DNA from: Gentiana macrophylla
Lineage: Eukaryota > Streptophyta > Magnoliopsida > Gentianales > Gentianaceae
Assembly: GCA_026214975.1 (NCBI GenBank)
Contig: CM047810.1
Coordinates: 39,053,280 to 39,117,279 of the forward strand
Length of the DNA stretch: 64,000 bases
Reading direction: 5' to 3'
Shown here: positions 35,712 to 44,841 of the stretch, one piece after another
Layout of the letters: each line of letters starts with the position of its first letter
Numbering within the stretch: position 1 is the stretch's first letter
Notes under the pieces: model-generated
What the model was told of the DNA's origin: nothing
What the model saw: the letters and a program-made list of their open reading frames with translations, nothing else
Database searches by the model: none
Translations under genes and position numbers: made by a program

Positions 35712-35716
<5 letters not shown>
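35533..35716 (-). repeat. 5' LTR of element 6
   Basis: 184 bp, 'tgtaaaagtaaagg' to 'ttccttcaaca', nearly identical to the LTR at 28639. It carries the same TATA region (plus 'cctttatatatgg'). Confidence 0.93.

Positions 35717-35800
<84 letters not shown>
35717..35800. repeat. (TA)n microsatellite, right half of the tract split by element 6
   Basis: 84 bp of uninterrupted TA directly right of element 6, continuing the LTR E sequence ('cataataatac'). Confidence 0.95.
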
Positions 35801-35804
<4 letters not shown>

Positions 35805-35934
35805 ATAATACTTTTAATTAATTGCAAAATTCATGTGTATCATATACACACTATCTCCGCCTCATATTGCTGTAAATTGGCATCCGGAATATTCTTAATT
35901 AATTAACATAATTAATATCTTGTATTTAATTTAT

Positions 35935-36218
35935 AGATTTTTGTCGAGAAGGACAAAATTATCAAAAAAATCGGGATAGAAGGAAACTGTAATTTAATAA
36001 GGACAAAAGTAACAATTATGAAGTAACAAATATGAAGTAACAAATGTGGAATAGAGTAAATATGAAGTAACAATTGTGAAACACAAAGTAACATTAACAC
36101 GTGAAGTAACAATTTTAAAGTAACAATTGTGATTTTTGTCCTTTATAATCATGAAAATGTTACTTTTGTCTTTCGAGACTCATTTATTAATTTTTTTGTC
36201 CTTGTGGCCCCTTCCCCC
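35935..36218. mobile_element. 284-bp Mutator-like MITE in LTR E
   Basis: It interrupts LTR E where LTR D reads 'tgtatttaatttattcataa'. 'tttaatttat' is present on both sides (35925-35934 and 36219-36228), a 9-10-bp target duplication as made by Mutator-like transposases. The ends share the inverted block AAGGACAAAA (about 35949 and, reversed, about 36195-36204), not exactly at the termini. The interior has at least seven copies of 'agtaaca'. No coding potential. The superfamily call is tentative. Confidence 0.65.
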
Positions 36219-37312
36219 TTTAATTTATTCATAATAAATAAATACCACCATATTAATTTATCACTATAACACTTTATAGTCTAGATAAAACTTTCCTTAT
36301 TTGGTTAACACTATTACCACATTTTAATCCGGCTAGATGTTCTTATATGTGTGATCCGATAGACTTCCGAATATGTTGGCCGTAGGCACAAAGTGCTTAC
36401 TAAAATGCCCTTCATACCTAACGATCATGGATAACATCTAGCAACACGCCATGACCCCAAATTATCAGAAGAGTCAAATGTAATGACTACTACCTTTCAT
36501 GTGAAATGGTTACCGTGTAAATACAATCATATCTCTGTTACAATACAATCATCAACGACTGTATCTTATAATCTGGATATCCTACTCTCTTGAAGTAACA
36601 TATATACTCCCACTTTGCAAAGATTCATGAGAGTAAGATAATCCTTATAAAAAGGCCCTTTCGGATATTTATTCCTACTATTAGGATACGTGATTTCTGG
36701 ACCAGCAACATGAATCCTACGCATGTTTAAGTATCACACCCAATTACTACCGCATGATCGCCCCATGGCTAGGGTAAACCTCAATAGTGTCAAAGTAAGA
36801 CAATCCACACTGTGATGCCATGAAGACTCCAGTCTTACGATAATTACACAACCACCTCATAGTGCGACACTTAATAAAGTAAGCGGGTCAGTTTAACATA
36901 TGCATTCTCTAATACACGTCCACGTACAGTCCAAGTGTCTCTACACTTCAATGGACGAGATCTATCTCTATCTTCATAAGACCGAAGACATCGAATAAGT
37001 GCTAGTCTAATCGTACTATTAATGTCCCTTTTAATAGCACATGCGACTAGAGACATTTAAGTATCAAACCATTTAAAGTGAGTCGAGATCTCATCAACCA
37101 TAATCACTATTATGATTTCTCTTTCACAGTTTGACACCAGGGACGTTATCATAGATATACAATATCATAATTGGTTCGTTAAATGAACAAATATATAATA
37201 ATAGAAAAAGCCATTTAATATATGTATGAACATAAAGAAATAGTGTAAATGATCCGACCCGGTCGGATCCGGTCCTACCCGATTGGGTTTAGGACACTTT
37301 TTCAACAACCAT

Positions 37313-37668
37313 ACCCTACGAAGGTTGGCCAAGTCAAAAGTAGACTTTGATATTGAGGTGTAAATGAAAGTGGAAAGGTCACAATAAGGAATGTAAAGAG
37401 AATTCAACCAAGAGGACCTCAACTTAAAGGTGTAGGCATAAGACTCCCATCCCAAAGATTTATTTAAAGGAGTTTCACTTAATCCTAGGTGACATGGTTT
37501 GGTTTAAAGACTTCATCCGTGAGGATTGATTGCTTGACAACCTAACTTACTAGTGCTTATTGTAGTTTTCTTAGCCATATGTCAAGAAGAAAGGGTTAGC
37601 TAAGCTACTAAAGAGACTTATAAAATTCAACGTAAGCTACGAACTTAGACGTAAGATAGAAACTTTCA
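37313..37668 (-). other. Internal remnant of a Ty3-style element next to its PBS
   Basis: This joins the PBS at 37669 on the right and, once element 2 is removed, 17841-20523 on the left. The minus strand has an ATG about 125 bases after the PBS followed by a short frame ('MAKKTTISTSKLG') that stops after about 21 codons. This could be a broken gag start, but no domain is visible. Confidence 0.45.
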
Positions 37669-37680
37669 CTCTGATACCAA
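37669..37680 (-). promoter_or_regulatory. Primer-binding site of the Ty3-style element
   Basis: The minus strand reads TTGGTATCAGAG, one base inside the LTR end GGGGCGTCACA. It matches the initiator Met tRNA PBS used by many plant LTR elements. Confidence 0.85.
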
Positions 37681-37681
37681 C

Positions 37682-38776
37682 TGTGACGCCCCGTCCCGGA
37701 CACCGAGTCTTTATTCGGAAAGAACGCCCGGCATGCATATATTAGCTTTTTAAATCGTCAAAAATAATATATACATCTTCCTTGTAACAATTAATTAGAG
37801 TAAAAGCGGAATAAATTAAAACTAAAGATAACTCGGAAAAGAGTGTCAAACGACAAACAACGGATCACCAGTCCCAAAATCTACGTTTAAGAAAACAGAA
37901 ATGACAAAACAACGAAATAAATGTTGTTCGACACATTACATCCCAAATGAAACTGAAAAAGGTACTAAGTCTATGTCTCAAAACTAAATGATGAAAAGTG
38001 CATAAGATAAATGTCCAAGTCATCGTAACTTTAGAGCTCAAACGTCAGCTCTGTCAACTCCATCGTCATAACCAAAATTGTCATCATCCTGTCAACCACC
38101 TTCTCGGGGTGGGAACAAAAGAGAGAGAAGAAGGGTAAGTACTTTCATACATAGTAAAGGGTAGAAGAAACAGTTACAATAAAGGCATACACAGTAATCA
38201 GATACCAAAAATCCGTTTAAGAACACCCTCTTACGTTTTAGCAATTCCAAAGCGAAAATGAAAGCAAAGCGACAAGTAAAAAGCTTCGATCCTTCTACGA
38301 ATCACTTACGATAATTAATTACGAGCTACGATTAGACAACCTTCTAATTCACCAAAAACGCATATTTTCCTCAAGAACATATGAATACTAGATTTAGGGC
38401 TAAAAGGGAAAATTTACGGAATAAGGAGATGTTGTTATCGAAAGATCCGTTTTGTTGCGGTGATCACTTTTCTCTACTATGGCACGTTGAAACGATGCAC
38501 GGATTGGCCCTACGATTGAAATTTATGTTCTCCCCTTTCCTTGCTCAATGGGCCGTTCCTCTCTGTTATTTCCTCAGAAATGCCGTATGACGATATGAGG
38601 GAAATAATGGAGATTAATTTCCTTAAATATTTAATTAATCCCTTTTTATTAATTAAACCATTTTTAATTAATAATTTTCCTTTTAATTAACTAATTAGGC
38701 TAAACATAAATTAGGAAATAAATAAATTATTTTCCCATTTACGGTTTTACCCTTCTTGAAAATTCGGAATGTTACA
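37682..38776 (-). repeat. 5' LTR of a Ty3-style element
   Basis: 1095 bp, plus 'tgtgacgccccgtcccgg' to 'cggaatgttaca', so on the minus strand TGTAACATTCCG...GCGTCACA. Ends are TG/CA with the PBS adjacent. A diverged minus-strand copy covers 56385-56994, and a related terminal part (plus strand) lies at 63441-63740. All share the motif 'gactcggtgtccgg' or the neighbouring LTR body. No pol is attached, so the Ty3 assignment rests on LTR style only. Confidence 0.75.
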
Positions 38777-39517
38777 GACCTCAACTGAAGTCTGTTGAAT
38801 ATATCTGAATTAGCTTTGAATCTGAGTCTGGATACTAACACCAAAGGGAGGATCCTTGGGTAATCCTAAATCTGAAATAAATTCCAACGTGAAATAACCA
38901 TATATATAAATATATATGATTTGATAATTGATATGTCTGCATGTTGGAACTCAACAAACAACCGTCTTCATCACACGATATGTCATGCATCAATAATTTT
39001 CATCTTCTAAAAACAGTAGCAAAGAAAACATCCTTTTTCGACAAATACAAAAAGGCCCATTATTTTCGAAAGCATTGTTTAGGTTATACATATCAAATGC
39101 ATGTTCCATTACCACTAAGGATATGTATCGTTACTGTAGATACAATATCTCGTACGGAGCATTATTTGTAAGAGTAAAATTGTGTAACGAAAATTAGTTC
39201 TACTTTTCAAGTTATATGTTAGAAATATCTTTCGACACTGAATTTCCATTTAAGACACGGACCAACCACCCACCCCCCCCCCCCCTTTTTTTTGATTTTT
39301 TTTTTAATTTTTCCGGGAACCTCCCTCTTGAAAATGCTTTACCTAGTGCATGGCGTATTAGGATATTATTATAATTATAATTATTATTTTGTATTTACCT
39401 GTAACCGTAATTATTCTTGAAACTAGGACATTCATAGAAGATTAGCTTGGGAAGTAAGTAATATATTGGGACACATTGCCTACACTCTTCAATAATAAGA
39501 AATAAAGTAGCGTCTTT
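38777..39517. other. Unassigned flank
   Basis: No gene or repeat family recognised. A frame at 38941-39171 (76 codons) shows no family motif. Near 39272-39310 there is a homopolymer cluster, C13-14 followed by T8 and T9 runs. AT-rich elsewhere. Confidence 0.4.
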
Positions 39518-39663
39518 ACTGGCATCAATTGGTTTTAGTACAACGGTAAGCGCTTGATCTTATCATGGTATCATAGCCAGAGGTCACGAGATCGAACCCT
39601 GTTTGGAGCATTATTTAAAAAATAAAATGCAAGTGTTGGGAGAGATTTCCCACACTTGAGGAG
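39518..39663 (+). mobile_element. tRNA-derived SINE-like sequence
   Basis: A pol III A-box-like segment, tttagtacaacggtaagcgc (39533-39552), is followed about 35 bases later by a B-box-like segment, gagatcgaaccc (39588-39599). An unrelated body and an A-rich stretch come after. This spacing and order match the tRNA-like head of plant SINEs. It is not a functional tRNA, since no acceptor stem closes around it. The right end abuts a truncated LTR. Confidence 0.5.
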
Positions 39664-39664
39664 G

Positions 39665-39726
39665 GTGTTTGATGTGTGCCTCAATGAACTCCAAACACTT
39701 GTTCTTCTCATTCTTGTATCTCAACA
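39665..39726 (-). repeat. 62-bp remnant of the 3' LTR of element 3
   Basis: 'gtgtttgatgtgtgcctcaa' to 'cttgtatctcaaca' matches the outer 62 bp of the 5' LTR (56148-56209) with about two differences. On its inner side the minus strand reads CCTTGAGGGGG directly before TGTTGAGATAC, a good PPT/LTR junction. Confidence 0.85.
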
Positions 39727-39735
39727 CCCCCTCAA

Positions 39736-39961
39736 GGTGAACATGGTTAGAACCAAGTGAAGCTTTCCAAACACTTGTTCTTCTCATTCTTGTATCTCAG
39801 GATTGGATGGTATGTATAAGTCTTTAAAAGAAAAGGCTTGGAGCAGCCGGTGAACATGGTTAGAACCAAGTGAAGCTTTCCAAACACTTGTTCTTCTCAT
39901 TCTTGTATCTCAGGATTGGATGGTATGTATAAGTCTTTAAAAGAAAAGGCTTGGAGCAGCC
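39736..39961. repeat. Perfect tandem duplication, two 113-bp units
   Basis: Units 39736-39848 and 39849-39961 appear identical, each starting 'ggtgaacatggttagaacc' and ending 'ttggagcagcc'. The unit spans the last codons of element 3 pol and its PPT-side untranslated region. Perfect identity amid decayed sequence implies a recent event (or an assembly artefact). Confidence 0.93.
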
Positions 39962-40837
39962 TTTCAAGTGTCTGTCTATCCATAGGTTTAGTTAGTATGC
40001 TTGCTGGTTGGTCCTTTGTATAGATTGGTAGAGGAATCAACACTTTTGCCTGATATTTCTCCCTCACAAAGTGACTATCAATCTCTATGTGCTTTGTTCT
40101 TTCATGAAAAACTAGATTTTCAACTATGTCTAAGGCACTTTTGCTATCACAGTAAAGAGGGACAGTGTCTTTGTGTTGAATTTTAAAATCCTTGAGTAGA
40201 TAGAGTAGCCATTGTATCTCACAAGCAGTGACAGCCATGGCCCTGTATTCTGCTTCACTTGCGCTTCTTGAAACAATGGGTTGTTTCTTAGACTTCCAAG
40301 AGATTAAGGTTCTCCAAGAAATACCAAAGAACTAGTAGTGGACCTTCTAGTTTATGTACAGCCTGCCCAATCTGAATCACTAAAAGCCTTTAAAGAGATG
40401 GAGCCTTTACTAGGAAAGAATAGGCCTTTTCCAGGTGCAGACTTCAAGAATCTAAGCAATATGTGTGCTGCTTTTAGGTGATCTTCATTAGGTTTTGCTA
40501 AAAATTGGCTGAGTTGTTGAACTGGAAAGACTATATCTGGTCTGGTGTTGCCTAAGTACAAGAGTTTACCAACAAGGCTTCTATAATCAGTGTCTGATTC
40601 AAGTGGAGGAGCTTCTATTTCTGTTAAATTCTGGGATGTGTCCGTTGGTGTGTAAACTGGTTTACAATCAATGAAGCCAAATTCTTTTAAAAGATCCAAG
40701 CAGTATTTTCTCTGATTTATGACAATACCACTATCTGATCTTGCAACCTCAAAACCTAAGAAATACTTTAGGGTGCCAAGATCCTTGATTGTGAAAGCAG
40801 AATGTAGTAGATCCTTTAGGGTTTGTATTTCTCCCAT
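39897..40837 (-). pseudogene. Element 3 pol, RT C-terminus and RNase H
   Basis: The segment at 40837-40352 begins after the YVDD and includes 'KYFLGFEVARSDSGIVINQR', 'PDIVFPVQQLSQFLAKP' and the RNase H start 'FSDSDWAGCT', then stops. RNase H resumes at 40238 with '[17 protein letters not shown]', '[13 protein letters not shown]' and '[17 protein letters not shown]', ending near 39897. The middle (40351-40239) is frame-broken. The final codons lie in the 113-bp duplicated unit. Confidence 0.92.
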
Positions 40838-41391
40838 GTTCTTGCTTCAACCACAATATCATCTACATATACTAGTAGAGCCACAAAGTTATCCCTTTGT
40901 CCTTTTGTAAATAGGCTACGATCATTGCTGGATTGTTTGTATCCATGATCCAGTAAATTCTGTGTTAGTTTTGCATTCCATTGTCTACTTGCTTGTCTTA
41001 ATCCATACAATGATCTGTTAAGTTTTCAAACAAGGCCATTTGCTGTTGATCCTTCAGGAGGTTTCATATAAACCTTTTCTTTTAGGTCTCCATGTAGAAA
41101 AGCATTATTGACATCTAGTTGGTGAAGATGCCAATTTTGTTGAGCTGCCAATGCCATAAATAACTTTATTGTTGTTTGTTTTGCCACATGAGAAAAAGTT
41201 TCTAAAAAGTCAATTACTTCAGTTTGTGTGTAGCCTTTTGTTACTAGCCTTACCTTAAATATTTCAACAGTGCCATCAGCTTTCCTTTTGATTCTATACA
41301 CCCACTTGCATCCTATTTGTTTTACTCCTTTTGGTAAAGGAACCAAAGACCAGATGTTTGTCTTATGTAGGGCTTGTAACACCATATTCAT
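40816..41391 (-). pseudogene. Element 3 pol, reverse transcriptase
   Basis: The segment at 41391-41026 carries 'KQIGCKWVYRIKRKADG' and 'HLHQLDVNNAFLHGDLKEK' (first catalytic Asp region). The segment at 41010-40816 carries 'MYGLRQASRQWNAKL' and the YVDD box at 40858-40869. A small frame break lies near 41018 and another after the YVDD. Confidence 0.93.
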
Positions 41392-41472
41392 TGCCTCTTG
41401 CCATCTGAAATATGAGACTGCCTCTCTGTAAGATGTAGGCTCTCTTTATGTGTCAAGACTTCCAATGAAACC

Positions 41473-42520
41473 CTAATAAGACTGAGATATATTAGCATAA
41501 GATATGAAATGTTCTAGTGCATGTGGGGATGTCCTATTTACTTGATTAGCATAAATGTAATCAGTCAAATAGGATGGAGTTGATCTTTGTCTAGTTGATT
41601 TTCTAGGTTGTGGCTCAATAGAGGTGTTATTGAAGGATCCTGATGACTGTGGTGTAGGATCAGGATCAGTGGAAGGATTTGCCACAACCTGATCATGTTC
41701 AATATCATGATTATCAATAGGCAGTGGAAGACAAAGATCTATTGAATTGTCATATTTAGATATATCATAGAAAGGAAAAATAGTCTCATGAAAAACAACA
41801 TCTCTTGAAACATAAATATTTCTAGATTTAAGATCCATTACTCTATAACCCTTGATATGAGGTTCAAAACCTAAGAAGACGGATTTTTTGCTTCTGTCTT
41901 CAAATTTTCCTCTGTGAAATAGTAGAGACAAAACAAAGACATCCAAACACCTTCAGCATGTCATAATTAGGTTCATATTGATGTATAATGTGATGTGGTG
42001 TTTTATTTTTGAGCAATGGTGTAGGTATGATATTAATCAAGTGAACAACATGAAAAACACAGTAATGCCAGTATTCCACAGGAACATTAGATTGGATCCT
42101 AATAGCCCTGGCCACATTTAGGATATGCTGGTGTTTTCTCTCATTTAAACCATTTTGTTGAGGGGTTCTAACACAAGCCATTTGATGCACTATGCCCTTT
42201 TGTCTGTAAAAGGGTTTCATGGTGAATTCAGCACCTTGATCTTACCTAATAGTCTTTACACATCTATCAAATTGAGTCTGAACAAGTATGTAGAACTAAT
42301 TTAACAATTCACAAGCTTGATCTTTAGTATTCATAAGAAAAATCCATGTGTATCTACTGTAATCATCCATATTGGAAAGAAAATAAGCATGTCCATCCAC
42401 AGAAAGCACTCTATTTGGACCCGAAATGTCTAAATGAATAAGATCAAAGCATTGCAAAGTGGTTGATACACTAACAGGAAATCTGAGTCTCTTTTGTTTT
42501 GATAAAGGACAAATATTACA
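41473..42520 (-). pseudogene. Element 3 pol, integrase core and C-terminal region
   Basis: The segment at 42220-41900 has 'TPQQNGLNERKHQHILNVAR', the motif around the third catalytic residue (E in NERK). It passes into the segment at 41946-41473 with 'KKSVFLGFEPHIKGYRVMDL' and a Pro/Ser-rich linker ('HDQVVANPSTDPDPTPQSSG') before RT. The core N-terminal part (42520-42221) is visible only in pieces on the minus strand. Confidence 0.88.
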
Positions 42521-42975
42521 TTAATGATCAGGAATTCTTATTCTGTTTTCAAAAGTTTTCATAACCTTCAACCTCTCAGTAGAGCGATGTCCTAATCTAT
42601 AATGCCACAAATCAGTACTACTCAAAGAACAAGAATTACAAACCGCAGAAACTGAGCAAGTATCATCTGATAAAGCCTTTGTGTCTAATGCTTCAAGTAT
42701 GTCGAGTCCACTTTGAAGATTAGCTGAACCAATCATCTTCATAGTTGTTGGTTCCTGCATAAGACATATGTTAGCATAAAAAAACTAGATAATCTGCTAT
42801 CAGTGGATAGTTTCCTAACAGAAACTAGGTTATAACTGAAGGAAGGTATACAAAACACATTGTATAAAGTGATATTAGTGTTAATCTTGACATCACCAGT
42901 GTGTATAACTTTTGCTAATGATCCATTTGGCAATTTGAAATATAAATTGTTGGCCACTTGTATGTTAAACATATA
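42521..42975 (-). pseudogene. Element 3 pol, protease C-terminus and GAG-pre-integrase
   Basis: The frame at 42972-42739 carries 'NNLYFKLPNGSLAKVIHTGD' and 'FSYNLVSVRKLSTDSRLS', the part after the protease active site. The frame at 42760-42521 carries 'DLWHYRLGHRSTERLKVMK', the HHCC start. The right edge is the insertion point of element 4; the protease active site is on the far side at 54618-54638. Confidence 0.9.
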
Positions 42976-44717
42976 TGTTGGAAATAAAATTTATGTTTTG
43001 ATGATAATTCATCATATTTACTCAGAATATTATCTTAACCTCATTGATGAAGTACTGAAGCTAGCTGTTATAGTGAAAAGCTAAAAGATGTCTAGAATTG
43101 AATGTGTAGGTTTTACTAGGGTCTGATATTTGTATAGGTTACATCAGACAAGCACTGTAATAGTTAGTGTGTCGTGAAACTGAAAACTGGAAGTCATTTA
43201 GAAAACTGGAAATCGTTAAGATAAACAAATTGACTCAGACTACACAAATTTGAAACTGAAGAAGATAAGTTCGCTAAGGGACACAGACTCAGTTGGCTTA
43301 CCTAGAAGATTGAAGAACTGAGGGTCACGGACTCAATTATAGAAGATTGAAGAACTGAGGGTTCAAACTCAGTTATGAAGATTACAAGTCGAGATTATAA
43401 AGTTAGACTTCAGGCAAGTTTGTGGTGACCTGAACTGACTTTATGAATCTTGTATGAAGACCTAAGAATTATAAGGATAATAAATTCTTAGAAGATAAAT
43501 GTTTATGGTGTACTCTGATTAAGTCAATTATAATCAGATGAAAACTGGAGTACTGATATTTGAAGAAGAGTAAAATCTCAGTTAATGCTCCAAGATCACA
43601 AGAAATCGACAAGCGATGAATACAGTATAAAACTGACCAGTGAACTCAGTTTTATGTGTCAGCCATCCAACAAACTGATAGTACAATCGAACGTTTTAAA
43701 TAAAGCAATTTTATTGGATGAATTACTGACACATCAGAACGGTCAGAAAATATAGCCGTTACAAGATAGACGTTGATACAATTCGAATTCATGGAAGATG
43801 AACATTGGACCTCACACTATAAATAGAGGACTTTGCACCAAGGATTATATACGAAGATTAAACAGAATTATTAAGATCAACAAGCATTTTGTGCACTAGT
43901 CTTAGTTATTCGAATTGATATCATCTCTGCACTATAACAAGATCATATCAAGAATTTCTTCAAGTGTTCAAGCTACACAGAATTTATCCAGATTCAGACA
44001 CTTTGAAGAACCACAAACAAGAATCAATTTATTGATTCTCAGCCCAACTTTGATTCTACATCAAAGGTTTAGACTGTGAAGCAAACCGGGAAGGTTCTGC
44101 CAAGGACTGTTGTTACAAGCAGTCGGGTAGACTGTGTTTGTGGTGGTAGCTGGTGAAGAGGCATACGTAACCTTTCAAGGACCAGTCAAGCAATTGAAGA
44201 GCAGCAATTCTACCTGTTCTACAACTGTTTAGATAGTGAAGCTAGGGATTAGCCAAAGACTATTGTTTAGGACTTTTTGTAACAGTTCACCTCAAGAAGT
44301 TCTAGTGGAATTTTCCTCCGCACCACAGGGAAAGAGAGGACTGACAGGATTACACCACCTAGAACCTCTATAATTCTTGCTTATTTACTTTACGCATTTT
44401 CTTATTTTTTTCAGCATTTATCTATAGCATTCTGATAATTGATTGTTATACAATTCACTGTTCACAGACTGACATTCATCAAATTCAGTTTAACACGCTC
44501 AGCTTTCACAGAATAACAAGATCAAGAAAAAGGCTAGAACTATATCCGCTGCCGGTTGACTCAGTTTTTGCTTAAGTCAGTTTGGCTTAAACTCAGCTTA
44601 GTCAGCTTAACTCCACACAAGTTTTTAACTGAACCTTAATTTGTTTTAAATCCAGTTTTAGGGACAAGTTTATTCACCCCCCCTCTAAACTTGTGTTAGC
44701 CTTTCCAGGGACCAACA
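42976..44717 (+). repeat. 5' LTR of element 4
   Basis: TGTTGGAAATAAA to GGGACCAACA. A TATA box, tataaatag, lies at 43818-43826 after 'cctcacac'; R and U5 would follow. It includes two about 37-bp tandem units beginning 'agaagattgaagaactgagg' (43303-43376) and repeated 'actcagtt' motifs. Confidence 0.95.
43818..43826 (+). promoter_or_regulatory. TATA box of the element 4 5' LTR
   Basis: tataaatag in 'cacactataaatagagga'. The same box is at 53694-53702 in the 3' LTR. Transcription would start about 30 bases downstream, by general plant promoter spacing. Confidence 0.75.
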
Positions 44718-44718
44718 A

Positions 44719-44731
44719 TTGGTATCGGAGC
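44719..44731 (+). promoter_or_regulatory. Primer-binding site of element 4
   Basis: TTGGTATCGGAGC, one base after the LTR end ACCAACA. It matches the initiator Met tRNA PBS with one change. Confidence 0.9.
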
Positions 44732-44841
44732 GTTGTTTCTTTAACAAGCCACTTTAAAAAGCTCATTTGCTCTAAAACTCCTCTAGTTGTTCTCATAAGA
44801 AAGCTCCGCCTCAGTTCTTATACAATCGCCACTCACTCATA

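Larger units (their letters stand above)
28639..35716 (-). mobile_element. Element 6: 7.1-kb Ty1-copia element with short LTRs, inserted in an AT microsatellite
   Basis: LTRs of 186 and 184 bp differ at only about half a dozen places. Between them, on the minus strand: leader, gag, protease, integrase, RT, RNase H, PPT. The flanks are 'tatat' on both sides, consistent with a 5-bp target duplication but not provable inside an AT repeat. All protein regions carry frameshifts although the LTRs are similar, so the element may already have been defective when it inserted. The lineage is not assigned; gag has the style of plant copia families with 'FLRRHID..L..EYL..K.P.ELW'. Confidence 0.92.
20524..37307 (-). 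mobile_element. Element 2: full-length non-coding long-LTR copia element carrying three nested insertions
   Basis: Both ends are firm. ACCAT at 20519-20523 and ACCAT at 37308-37312 form a perfect 5-bp target duplication outside the LTR termini (TGTT...CAACA on the plus strand). Left to right: 3' LTR D, PPT, decayed internal region, leader, PBS, 5' LTR E. LTR E is stretched to 9.5 kb by a MITE, copia element 6 and a second MITE; without these insertions element 2 is roughly 9.2 kb. It is the same family as elements 0 and 1, and its internal sequence is closest to element 0. Confidence 0.9.
27836..37307 (-). repeat. LTR E: 5' LTR of element 2, split by three insertions
   Basis: LTR sequence occupies 27836-28225, 28399-28638, 35722-35934 and 36229-37307 (target duplications assigned once). 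It aligns to LTR D across every break, which is what defines the insertions. The inner terminus is 'tatttggatatc' where LTR D has 'tgttcggaaatc'. The TATA position reads 'cttatattg' and looks inactivated. The outer terminus 'cactttttcaaca' is intact and borders the ACCAT duplication. Confidence 0.88.

Noticed and set aside
36000..36130. A CRISPR-like array because of the repeated 'agtaaca' motif
   Set aside because: Units are 7 bp with irregular gaps, inside a 284-bp transposon-like insert in plant DNA; no repeat/spacer structure exists.
38941..39171. 76-codon plus-strand frame
   Set aside because: No recognisable motif, promoter or conserved neighbour; within chance length for AT-rich DNA.
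39533..39600. A functional tRNA gene
   Set aside because: A- and B-box-like segments are present, but no acceptor or anticodon stem pairs properly and no terminator follows. A tRNA-derived SINE head is the better reading.
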